A DNA stretch of 14,628 bases from Azospirillum sp. 51_20 (GTDB lineage: Bacteria; Pseudomonadota; Alphaproteobacteria; RF32; CAG-239): NCBI GenBank assembly GCA_001917175.1, contig MNTV01000001.1, positions 1-14,628 on the forward strand, in the 5' to 3' direction. Made by a program: the position numbers and the translations under genes. This document shows, one piece after another, positions 7,084 through 13,175 of this stretch. How positions within the stretch are numbered: the stretch's first letter is position 1; each line of letters begins with the position of its first letter. The notes under the pieces were generated by a model. It did no database searches and had not been told where the DNA came from. It worked only from the letters and a program-made list of their open reading frames with translations.

Positions 7084-7641
7084 ATGCAAAAAATAACCAC
7101 AGCCCTGCTGCTTGCCGCCGGCGTTTGCCTGAACGCCGCTTCCGCCCGCGCGATAGAAAACGACTACAAACCGTACCTCGGCGTCAATTACGCCTACGGC
7201 GAAGTTCGCGCGGAAGGTGCTCACGCATACCACAATTCCGGTTCGTTCAACCTCGGATCGGTCTATAACAAATATTTCGGCACCGAACTTTTTTATCAAT
7301 ACTCCGACAAACACAAGTTCGACGCCGGATCGGACCTCAAAAACACCGCCTTTCAGGCTTACGGACTTGATCTGATGGCCTATCTGCCGCTCGGCTGCGA
7401 AGGCCGGCTGGCGCCGACGGCGACAATGGGCTTCGGCGAATATTCGTTTAAACACGATTTCCGCTTCTCCAAAGACCGGCGGGATCGCGGCTGGGGCTAC
7501 CGTTTCGGCGGCGGACTGACCTATCATATCGACGAAAACTGGTCGGCCCGTCTTCTGGCGCGGTATGTCAAAATCGACCGCGTTGACGGAATTGACCACA
7601 TGAACGAATATTCGTTCGGTGTCCGTTACACCTTCCGATAA
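7084..7641 (+). CDS. Small outer-membrane beta-barrel protein
   Basis: A 185-residue protein with a cleavable signal peptide (basic start, hydrophobic core, ARA|IEN after residue 23). The mature part alternates polar and aromatic residues in strand-like segments, for example YLGVNYAYGEV and FSFGVRYTF near the end, and closes with Phe-Arg, close to the terminal aromatic typical of outer-membrane barrels. Size and pattern fit the eight-stranded porin-like/Omp beta-barrel domain family; one Cys remains in the mature chain. The ATG is preceded by AAAGGA. It is monocistronic, with a strong terminator 18 bases after the stop. Function is not predictable beyond an outer-membrane structural, adhesin or channel role. 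Confidence 0.82.
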   Translation: MQKITTALLLAAGVCLNAASARAIENDYKPYLGVNYAYGEVRAEGAHAYHNSGSFNLGSVYNKYFGTELFYQYSDKHKFDAGSDLKNTAFQAYGLDLMAYLPLGCEGRLAPTATMGFGEYSFKHDFRFSKDRRDRGWGYRFGGGLTYHIDENWSARLLARYVKIDRVDGIDHMNEYSFGVRYTFR

Positions 7642-7659
7642 GCCGTCAGGACATGTTCC

Positions 7660-7690
7660 AAGCCCCGGATCCCGGGGCTTTTTTTGTTTT
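7660..7690 (+). terminator. Rho-independent terminator of the barrel gene
   Basis: AAGCCCCGG (7660-7668) pairs perfectly with CCGGGGCTT (7672-7680) around the loop ATC, followed by TTTTTGTTTT. Confidence 0.93.
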
Positions 7691-7696
7691 TTTCTT

Positions 7697-7747
7697 AAAA
7701 AAAATCCCTCAAAGGACGAGGGGTTGGGGGAAAGATCCTTTGAGGGA
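7697..7747 (-). terminator. Rho-independent terminator of the small secreted-protein gene
   Basis: TCCCTCAAAGGA (7705-7716) and TCCTTTGAGGGA (7736-7747) are perfect 12-base inverted repeats around a 19-base loop that is G-rich on the plus strand. Read on the minus strand the stem is followed by eight Ts (7697-7704), 31 bases beyond the stop of the gene ending at 7779. Confidence 0.9.
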
Positions 7748-7778
7748 AGTCTCGGTGGAAAGTGTGCTTAATAATTGA

Positions 7779-8120
7779 TTATTCTTCAACATAGCCTTCT
7801 TCGGTGACGGTTTCTTCAACCACTGTGTTGCCGTTGCCGTCATTATTACTTCCGGTAACCGGCGTTGCGGCATTTTTTCCGTCGGCGCCGCCGGCTGCCG
7901 GTGTTGTTGCGTCAGTTCCGGCAGCGGAACCGGCGGCGGAATCGGCCGTCGGCGAGGCTGCCTGAACCGGAACGGCAACGCCGTAGGTTTCTTCGACCAC
8001 CAGCACGCCGTCCAGAGCCTGTTGGTCTGCCGACGTCTTGTTTTGGGCAACCGCATTGCCGATATAATATCCGGCCGTCGCCAGCAAAGTAAACATAATC
8101 AGTGCAGACAGTTTTTTCAT
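7779..8120 (-). CDS. Small secreted Ala/Gly/Thr-rich protein of unknown function
   Basis: A 113-residue protein with a signal peptide or N-terminal anchor (MKK, hydrophobic 5-23, AVA|QNK around 25). The rest is low-complexity and rich in Ala, Gly, Thr and Asn, without Cys, and looks disordered. The motif VVEET occurs twice: near residue 41 and again in the acidic C-terminal tail, which ends in EEGYVEE. The ATG has AAAGGA nine bases upstream, and a strong terminator follows, so it is a complete single-gene unit. I recognise no family; periplasmic or surface location is inferred from the signal only. Confidence 0.75.
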   Translation of the reverse strand: MKKLSALIMFTLLATAGYYIGNAVAQNKTSADQQALDGVLVVEETYGVAVPVQAASPTADSAAGSAAGTDATTPAAGGADGKNAATPVTGSNNDGNGNTVVEETVTEEGYVEE

Positions 8121-8634
8121 GATTTTTCATCCTTTACCCGTTGTTGCTACACATCATTTGATATTGTTACGAACGGCATCTGGTTCAATAGACATTGCGG
8201 TTATATCCATTGCGGCGGCCGGCATTTTGCCTTCTTGTACCGGATAAAAAAATTTCCCTTCTTCCGGGCGGAGGTCCTTGGTTAAGGGGCGGTTCTAAAA
8301 TGCCGGCGCCTCTCATATACGCCAGGCCGGGTCTTGCCGATCCCGCCTGAACGACGCATTCGATTTCCTCCGTGCACGAACGGCTCGGCTCATCGCAAAC
8401 GGAGCCCCGTCCACCGTCAACGGACTTTGTTCCGCATCTTTTTTTTCAGGTGGCAGACCTATTGTTCCGTTTACGATAAACTGCACCGGACGGAAACCTG
8501 TAGATATCACCCGGCAAACAGGAACTTTCAAAACGACTGCAAACCTTGCGGCCTGCCCATGATCAAAAGCGCGGGGCGGCCGTTCCGGCGCTTAAACATT
8601 CAATCCCGGACAACCACGTTTTTTGTTAGGCATA
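8121..8634. other. Gene-free stretch of about 510 bases with palindromes
   Basis: No reading frame here has a plausible start, ribosome-binding site and protein-like composition. Two short frames (8313-8531 minus, 8334-8708 plus) overlap each other and look accidental. The stretch contains a direct repeat CATTGCGG (8193-8200 and 8209-8216), a 97-base imperfect palindrome (8214-8310) and a further hairpin, CAGGCCGGG (8323-8331) with CCCGCCTG (8342-8349). The promoter of the minus-strand gene at 8120 should lie near 8150-8200; TTGAAC at about 8180-8185 is a possible -35 without a good -10. It could be an interspersed repeat, a decayed gene or an unrecognised RNA. Confidence 0.5.
8214..8310. repeat. 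97-base imperfect palindrome (MITE-like or long hairpin)
   Basis: The left arm GCCGGCATTTT (8218-8228) is an exact reverse complement of AAAATGCCGGC (8297-8307). With one extra base the arms extend to GGCGGCCGGCATTTT and AAAATGCCGGCGCC. The 68 bases between carry a small inner hairpin, CCTTGGTTAAGG. No target-site duplication is obvious. The arms contain the AAAATGCCG word found elsewhere in the window. Confidence 0.5.
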
Positions 8635-8666
8635 CAATAAAAAATGCCGCGCAAAGGCGGCATTTT
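8635..8666 (-). terminator. Rho-independent terminator of the OmpA-family gene
   Basis: AAAATGCCGC (8641-8650) pairs perfectly with GCGGCATTTT (8657-8666) around GCAAAG. On the minus strand it is followed by a T-rich run and lies 22 bases past the stop at 8689. Each arm carries the AAAATGCCG word. Confidence 0.92.
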
Positions 8667-8688
8667 GTAAAATTTGCGAAAACCGGTT

Positions 8689-9330
8689 TTACATCTGCTG
8701 CAGCGTAATCGTTACCCGGCGGTTTTGCGCGCGGCCGGCTTCGGTTGCGTTGGAAGCGATCGGATACTGCGAACCGTAGCCGTAAACGCTGATCCTGGCC
8801 GGAGAAACGTCACGCAAAATCAGATAATCGGCCACCGCCCGTGCGCGTTTGAGCGACAGTTCGTTGTTATAGGCGGCTTTACCGATATTGTCCGTGTAGC
8901 CGGAAACAATAACCTTCGTCTTGTCGTATTCCGTCAGCACTTTGGCCACCGAATCAAGCGTACGGTTAAACCCGGTCTTGAAAACGGCGGAATCAAAGTC
9001 AAAAGTAATGTTGCTCGGCATTAAAAGCTGGATCTGTCCGTTTTCCAGCTCGGCAACCTGAACGCCGGTGCCGACCAATTCCTGCCGCAGCTTGCGCGCC
9101 TGCAAATCCATGTATCCGCCGGTGGCCGCACCGCCCACGGCACCGATCCCGGCTCCGATCAGCGCGCCCTTTTCACCGCCGACCAAAGCGCCCACGCCGG
9201 CGCCGACCGCGGTACCGATGCCGGCGCCCCAGGCCGTTTTTGACACTTTACTCTCCCCCGTGTACGGATCGGTTGCGCAGCCGCTGAGCAAACTTGCCGC
9301 AAGCAACAGACACAAAACAGATTTTTGCAT
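8689..9330 (-). CDS. yiaD: OmpA-family lipoprotein, YiaD-like
   Basis: A 213-residue outer-membrane lipoprotein that probably ties the envelope to peptidoglycan. The signal ends in the lipobox LLSGC with the lipidated Cys at 18. A glycine-zipper segment (about 35-72, repeated G-x3-G in WGAGIGTAVGAGVG and following) comes next, then an OmpA C-terminal peptidoglycan-binding domain (about 105-213) with YTDNIG (D147), the helix NELSLKRARAV and AQNRRV (R204/R205), where family members contact diaminopimelate. This order of glycine zipper plus OmpA domain is that of YiaD and its relatives. The ATG is preceded by CAGGAG at good spacing. It is monocistronic with its own terminator. The gene symbol rests on architecture only. 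Confidence 0.92.
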   Translation of the reverse strand: MQKSVLCLLLAASLLSGCATDPYTGESKVSKTAWGAGIGTAVGAGVGALVGGEKGALIGAGIGAVGGAATGGYMDLQARKLRQELVGTGVQVAELENGQIQLLMPSNITFDFDSAVFKTGFNRTLDSVAKVLTEYDKTKVIVSGYTDNIGKAAYNNELSLKRARAVADYLILRDVSPARISVYGYGSQYPIASNATEAGRAQNRRVTITLQQM

Positions 9331-9381
9331 AATTTTTCTCCTGTATTATTTGCTGAAATGTATTATTACGATAAATATCTT

Positions 9382-9398
9382 TCTTGCGAAAAGCAAGA
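9382..9398 (-). repeat. Small hairpin upstream of the OmpA-family gene
   Basis: TCTTGC (9382-9387) and GCAAGA (9393-9398) form a six-base stem around GAAAA, 52 bases before the ATG at 9330. On the minus strand TTCGCA inside it followed 17 bases later by AATAAT could be a weak promoter, so this is either promoter DNA or the start of the leader. Confidence 0.3.
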
Positions 9399-9417
9399 GC
9401 GAGTTCTTTTAAAACAC

Positions 9418-9446
9418 AAAAAAAGGAGCTCAAAGCCCCTTTTTTA
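9418..9446 (-). terminator. Terminator of the two small unknown genes
   Basis: AAAAAAGGAGC (9419-9429) pairs with GCCCCTTTTTT (9435-9445) with one mismatch around TCAAA. It is flanked by A and T runs on both sides, so it can act in either direction; on the minus strand it ends the unit 9684-9466, 20 bases past the stop. Confidence 0.8.
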
Positions 9447-9465
9447 CATGTTTTCCGAACGTCTT

Positions 9466-9684
9466 TCAGGAACACGTTCTGCTTTCCGGCCGGTATCCGG
9501 CAATCATGTTGTCCATTGCCGCAAAACAGACCTCGGGATCGTCGCTCTCAAAGAGCTTCATCTGTCGTTCATACCATTGTACCTCTTCGGACGAAGGCTT
9601 TTGGGAACACAGGGCGGCAATAATCCGTCTTTCACGAATTTCAAGCGCCGCCTTCTTTTCTTCAAGAAGTTTGGATCTTTCCAT
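9466..9684 (-). CDS. Small hypothetical protein, charged and helical
   Basis: A 72-residue protein I do not recognise. It is highly charged, with a helical, coiled-coil-like first half (MERSKLLEEKKAALEIRERR) and a second half rich in Glu, Met and aromatic residues; no signal peptide or membrane segment. I chose the ATG at 9684, which overlaps the upstream gene by 23 bases; neither it nor an alternative GTG at 9726 (86 residues, overlap 65 bases) has a good ribosome-binding site. The overlap and the single downstream terminator suggest co-transcription and coupled translation with the membrane-anchored gene before it, so the two products may act together. Confidence 0.6.
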   Translation of the reverse strand: MERSKLLEEKKAALEIRERRIIAALCSQKPSSEEVQWYERQMKLFESDDPEVCFAAMDNMIAGYRPESRTCS

Positions 9685-10018
9685 AAACAGAAAGTTTTTG
9701 CGTGAATAACTCGGCCACGTCTTCACAGGCCATTAATTCGCCGGCGGTGGATTCGCTTGCTTCGCAGTCATGCACAATCGTCTTGCGCATGGTCGTCTGT
9801 TCGCGCATTTTACGTTTGTTCTCCTCGGAAAGAAGGTCGGCCATCTGGCTGATCGTGTCCAACAGGGCTTCTCCGTACGCGCAGCGTGTCATCACCGTCC
9901 GCCGGTACTTTTTCTCCAACCGGGCAGCCTTTTTTTCAAAATTCCGGCTGCATCGCTTGCAAACAAGCAGCAATACGCAAATTGCGGCCGCCGCGGACAA
10001 TAAAAAAATCCATTCCAT
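9662..10018 (-). CDS. Small membrane-anchored protein with coiled-coil cytoplasmic part
   Basis: A 118-residue protein of unknown function. Residues 1-20 (MEWIFLLSAAAAICVLLLVC) form one transmembrane segment, followed by a basic stretch (KRCSRNFEKKAARLEKKYRR), so the C-terminal part should be cytoplasmic; it is helical and charged. I place the start at 10018, not at the upstream in-frame ATG (10063), because a near-consensus promoter has its -10 at 10053-10058 and transcription from it would begin downstream of that ATG. No Shine-Dalgarno is visible before 10018. It overlaps the next small gene. LemA-like or toxin-antitoxin-type roles came to mind, but no motif supports either. Confidence 0.65.
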   Translation of the reverse strand: MEWIFLLSAAAAICVLLLVCKRCSRNFEKKAARLEKKYRRTVMTRCAYGEALLDTISQMADLLSEENKRKMREQTTMRKTIVHDCEASESTAGELMACEDVAELFTQKLSVYGKIQTS

Positions 10019-10052
10019 ATAATAATCAATTAAAAATCCTATATTGGCGGCT

Positions 10053-10080
10053 ATTATAGTCATTTTTTGTCCAAAGTCAA
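10053..10080 (-). promoter_or_regulatory. Near-consensus sigma-70 promoter
   Basis: On the minus strand TTGACT (10075-10080) and TATAAT (10053-10058) are separated by 16 bases. Transcription should start near 10046, about 28 bases before the ATG at 10018. The element decides the start of the membrane-anchored gene because the longer reading frame would begin inside it. Confidence 0.7.
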
Positions 10081-10110
10081 GTTTATTCCTTTTTTACTGT
10101 CCGTCGTCTT

Positions 10111-10147
10111 TAAAAAAATTAAGGCCTCCCGCTTTGCAGCAAGAGGC
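10111..10147 (-). terminator. Rho-independent terminator of the 10172-10582 gene
   Basis: On the minus strand GCCTCTTGC (10139-10147) pairs with GCGGGAGGC (10124-10132), nine pairs with two G-U, around a six-base loop, followed by CTTAATTTTTTT. It separates this gene from the next promoter at 10080. Confidence 0.8.
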
Positions 10148-10171
10148 GTTAACGTCATTTTAAGATGCCGG

Positions 10172-10582
10172 TCAGGCTTTGACGGGACGCAATTCCGGCC
10201 CTCCGTAACGATAAGAACGGGAAGGAATATGTTTTTGTCCGAGGATGATAAATTCCTGACAAAACATAACCTCCGGCAGCAGACCTTCATACCATGCCGC
10301 ACGGTTGCCGGGCAAAATGCGAAAGGCCGAAACCTTTTCGGCAAAAGCTTCCGGAATCTGCAGCAAAACGTCGGCATAGGTTTCGCCCTCGTATTCGCTT
10401 TCGCCCAACAAGGACAGCATGTCAGCTTCCAAAACTTTTTCCTGCTCCGCAATCGGTGCGGTCAAATCGCTTTCTTTTACAAAAAACAAACGTTCGTTTG
10501 CTTTAACGACGGGTTTTACCCGATAAGCCAGGTCGCGAAGTTCGCTCAAATTCAAACCCGGCACTGTTGTTTTCTTGTTCAT
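10172..10582 (-). CDS. Hypothetical protein, 136 aa
   Basis: A soluble protein of 136 residues without signal peptide or membrane segment; I do not recognise its family. The middle contains an acidic segment (EYEGETYADVLLQ) and the C-terminal third is rich in aromatic and Arg residues (SYRYGGPELRP). One Cys is present. The ATG at 10582 has no Shine-Dalgarno, but an almost consensus promoter lies 38 bases upstream and a clear terminator follows the stop, so the gene has its own complete transcription unit between aas and the two small genes. The promoter, frame length and terminator together argue that it is real. Confidence 0.7.
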   Translation of the reverse strand: MNKKTTVPGLNLSELRDLAYRVKPVVKANERLFFVKESDLTAPIAEQEKVLEADMLSLLGESEYEGETYADVLLQIPEAFAEKVSAFRILPGNRAAWYEGLLPEVMFCQEFIILGQKHIPSRSYRYGGPELRPVKA

Positions 10583-10620
10583 ATGAATTTAATTTGGTTA
10601 ATAATACAAATTGAAAATTT

Positions 10621-10648
10621 ATTATACAACGTTTGTTCCGAAAGTCAA
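10621..10648 (-). promoter_or_regulatory. Near-consensus sigma-70 promoter
   Basis: On the minus strand TTGACT (10643-10648), a 16-base spacer and TATAAT (10621-10626). Transcription should start near 10614, about 32 bases before the ATG at 10582. The hexamers, spacing and the start of the spacer match the promoter at 10053-10080. Confidence 0.7.
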
Positions 10649-10679
10649 TGCCGGTGCGGGAATGTATGCTGCCGGCGTT

Positions 10680-12842
10680 TTATTTCGCCGTTTCCGCCAA
10701 CACGATTTTCTTTAAGGTTACGTTGTCTGCCTTGCCAGTGGCAAAAACCGGCAGCTTTTCCATATACAAGATGATCCGCGGCAAAAACAGCTCGGACATG
10801 GCGTTGGCTCTGATATAAGCATGCAGCCCGTCCTGGGACACGTTCCGGTTGTTGGTTGCCAAAACAATTTGTTCACCCTTGCTTTCGTGCGGAATCGCCA
10901 CCACGCCGTACTGAAATTCCCCGTCCGTCTCGTAGGCTTTGCAGACCATTTCATGTACCGCGTTTAAGGAAACCATTTCGCCGCCGATCTTGGCAAAGCG
11001 TTTGATCCGGTCGCGGATATAAACAAATCCGATTTCGTCAATCTCCACTACGTCGCCGGTATGATACCAGCCGCCCTCAAGCGGCACCAGCACGCCCGGA
11101 TTGTCGGGCAGGATATATCCCATCATGATGTTGGGACCGCGCACCACCAGTTCGCCGCCTTTTTCAATCCCCGGCACCGGCTCAATCTTGTACTCTATCG
11201 CCGGCAAAAGCTTGCCGATGGAACCGAATCGGTTGAAAATGCGGTTATTGGCACTCACTACCGGCGAACATTCGGTTGCGCCGTAAGCCTCCAGCACGCG
11301 GATACCCAGCCGCTCCATCCAGATATTGCGGGTATCGGGCTTGACCGCTTCCGCTCCGCCGAACATAAAACGGATATTGTGAAAATCGAACGGATGTGCG
11401 ATTCGGCCGTAGCCGCGGAAAAAGGTATCGGTGCCGAACATAATCGACGCGCCGATTTCATAAACGATCTCGGCCACCACGCGGTAATGCAGGGGCGACG
11501 GATACAAAAACAGCTTGGATCCTTCAAACAACGGAAACAACGTGCCCACCACCAGACCGAAACTGTGGAACATAGGCAAAGCGTTAAACACCGTGTCGGT
11601 CACGTTGATGGTTTCGATCGCCGACATCTGCTTGATATTGGAAATAATGTTGGCATGGCTCAAAACCACCGCCTTCGGCGTTCCTTCCGACCCCGACGTA
11701 AACAGAATCACAGCCTTGCGGTTGCCGCCCTTTTTGATCGGCACCCGCTTGATCTTGTAACGCAGATAGGCGTTGATCTTGTCCCACAGGCCGATTTCTT
11801 TGGCCGCCTTTTCCAGATAAATGATTTTGACGCCGGCCTCTTCCATCATCTTTACGGCGTCTTCCATTTTGGCGGTTTTGACAAAGGCAAGCGACGTCAC
11901 CACGATTCGCACCTGTGCGGTTTTGCACATCGACACCATATTCTGCGCGCCGACCGAGAAATTGAGCATGACGGGGATCCGGTCATAAGCCGTCAGCCCG
12001 AAAAAGCTGCACAATGCCGCAACCGAGTTGGGCAGAAACAATCCCACATGCTCTTCCGGTTCAGTCCGCCGCTTCAAATATTTGCCGAGCACGAAGGACT
12101 TGATGACAATATCGCGGTAAGACTGCGGCTTGCGCTGAATGTCCTCAACGAACTTCGGCCGTCTGAACAAGCCTTTTTTGGCATGGATTTTTGCCGTTTT
12201 CATCAACTGGGCAAAAAGGGAAATGTCCGGATTGTAACGAACTTCAAAACTCATCTCGCGCAAAATCATATAAACTTCGTTGCTGATATGGTCGCGCTGG
12301 CGCCGCAGTTCGTCCTTCAATTTAAACGAACGCGGCCGGCCGACGATTACCCGCACTTTCGGCAGCGGCCGGTGCGGCAGTTTGCCTTTGGTCTTGGAAA
12401 AATAGCCGTACTGAGGCCCCTCGATCCATACCGGAATGAGCGGGGCGCCCGATTTGTCCGCCACCAGCCCCGGCGCTTCATAAATTTTCATCAGCCCGCC
12501 GCTTTCGGTCACCCGTCCTTCGGCAAAAATCACGCACAGGCGCCCGCCGTCCACTTTGGCGATCAGCTCCTTGATGTCGCCCGGCTCAATCGGATTGAAA
12601 GGCATAACATCGGCTGTCCTCATCAGAAAGCGGATCAACCGGTTGCGGTACAAATGTCCGTTTAAGGCAAACACCGGATCGCCGGGCAGAAAGGCAAACA
12701 GCAAAACAGGGTCAAGAAAGGAAACGTGATTGGCAACATAAACGCCCTTCCGGGGCATGTTTCTTTCGTCAAATTCAATCGAGCATCTGACTTTAAACAC
12801 GGTAAAAACGGTTTTTAAACAAAACCTTATAAATTTTCGCAA
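10680..12842 (-). CDS. aas: Bifunctional acyl-ACP synthetase / 2-acyl-glycerophosphoethanolamine acyltransferase
   Basis: A 720-residue two-domain protein matching E. coli Aas in length and order. Residues 1-200 are a PlsC-type acyltransferase with H39-x4-D44 (HVSFLD) and FAEGR (107-111). A linker leads to an AMP-forming ligase (about 240-720) with the P-loop FTSGSEGTPK (381-390), YGATECSP (520-527), GWYHTGD (591-597) and the catalytic Lys in TGKAD (K704). Such enzymes activate fatty acids onto acyl carrier protein and reacylate lysophospholipids at the inner membrane. The start is TTG at 12842 with GGAG nine bases upstream; no in-frame ATG precedes it. The lplT flippase partner is not here, but a FadL-family transporter is divergent, suggesting use of exogenous fatty acids. 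No terminator is evident after the stop. Confidence 0.93.
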   Translation of the reverse strand: MRKFIRFCLKTVFTVFKVRCSIEFDERNMPRKGVYVANHVSFLDPVLLFAFLPGDPVFALNGHLYRNRLIRFLMRTADVMPFNPIEPGDIKELIAKVDGGRLCVIFAEGRVTESGGLMKIYEAPGLVADKSGAPLIPVWIEGPQYGYFSKTKGKLPHRPLPKVRVIVGRPRSFKLKDELRRQRDHISNEVYMILREMSFEVRYNPDISLFAQLMKTAKIHAKKGLFRRPKFVEDIQRKPQSYRDIVIKSFVLGKYLKRRTEPEEHVGLFLPNSVAALCSFFGLTAYDRIPVMLNFSVGAQNMVSMCKTAQVRIVVTSLAFVKTAKMEDAVKMMEEAGVKIIYLEKAAKEIGLWDKINAYLRYKIKRVPIKKGGNRKAVILFTSGSEGTPKAVVLSHANIISNIKQMSAIETINVTDTVFNALPMFHSFGLVVGTLFPLFEGSKLFLYPSPLHYRVVAEIVYEIGASIMFGTDTFFRGYGRIAHPFDFHNIRFMFGGAEAVKPDTRNIWMERLGIRVLEAYGATECSPVVSANNRIFNRFGSIGKLLPAIEYKIEPVPGIEKGGELVVRGPNIMMGYILPDNPGVLVPLEGGWYHTGDVVEIDEIGFVYIRDRIKRFAKIGGEMVSLNAVHEMVCKAYETDGEFQYGVVAIPHESKGEQIVLATNNRNVSQDGLHAYIRANAMSELFLPRIILYMEKLPVFATGKADNVTLKKIVLAETAK

Positions 12843-13175
12843 AACGATAGTCTCCGTAATTCTCTCAAATATGACTATACTGTACTATTTTCGGCTAAAT
12901 TTTGTAAAGTACAAAAACGCGGCCTGCCGGCAATAACCGGATTTTTCGGACAACACATTGAAAATGCCGTCTTTTTGTCAAGATATACAGGGGATAAAAT
13001 TAACCGCTTGATTTTTGGCAACAATCTGTTTAACTTTTCAATCGTAACATTTTTATTTCGTTTTTTTGCAAACGGAAATTCCGACAGCCGAACATAATAA
13101 ATAATATATCAATCCTGCTGCGGTTCCGACATTGCGGGATGTTGCAAGGCTAAACTTAGAACAAGATATTTTAAA
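12843..13175. promoter_or_regulatory. Divergent aas-fadL control region
   Basis: These 333 bases hold no gene. On the aas side a -10-like TATAGT lies at 12874-12879 (minus), with no -35 at the usual distance. On the fadL side the AT-rich stretch 13095-13115 and TTGCAA (13143-13148) with GATATT at 17 bases are candidates; the latter would place the transcript start almost at the ATG. A palindrome at 12900-12916 is listed separately. One AAAATGCCG word occurs at 12961-12969. Confidence 0.5.
12900..12916. promoter_or_regulatory. Palindromic operator candidate
   Basis: TTTTGTA (12900-12906) and TACAAAA (12910-12916) are perfect inverted repeats around AAG. The centre lies about 41 bases before the transcription start predicted from the aas -10 element, the position of class II activator sites, and the -35 of that promoter is missing. 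The binding protein cannot be named from the sequence. Confidence 0.4.

Noticed and set aside
7717..7735. G-rich loop as a possible G-quadruplex
   Set aside because: Only two long G runs are adjacent, and the transcribed minus strand is C-rich here; it is the loop of a terminator.
8323..8349. Signal recognition particle RNA or another known small RNA
   Set aside because: The hairpin lacks the conserved GGAAGGAAGCAG core of SRP RNA, and no other known RNA family fits.
8313..8531. Minus-strand frame of 72 codons in the gene-free stretch
   Set aside because: It would start at TTG without ribosome-binding site, overlaps hairpins, and has an Arg/Pro-rich composition without features.
8334..8708. 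Plus-strand frame of 124 codons
   Set aside because: It runs through the terminator at 8635-8666 into the antisense of the OmpA-family gene, and no start signal is visible.
10019..10063. Upstream ATG extending the membrane-anchored protein by 15 residues
   Set aside because: It lies within the promoter whose -10 is at 10053-10058, so the transcript should begin after it.
11061..12665. Long frame (534 codons) antisense to aas
   Set aside because: It lies wholly within the clearly coding aas gene; the product is a His/Arg-rich composition typical of antisense shadows.
12963..12971. ATGCCGTCT resembling the Neisseria DNA uptake sequence
   Set aside because: The match breaks after nine bases (TTTT instead of GAA), occurs once, and the gene content is not neisserial.
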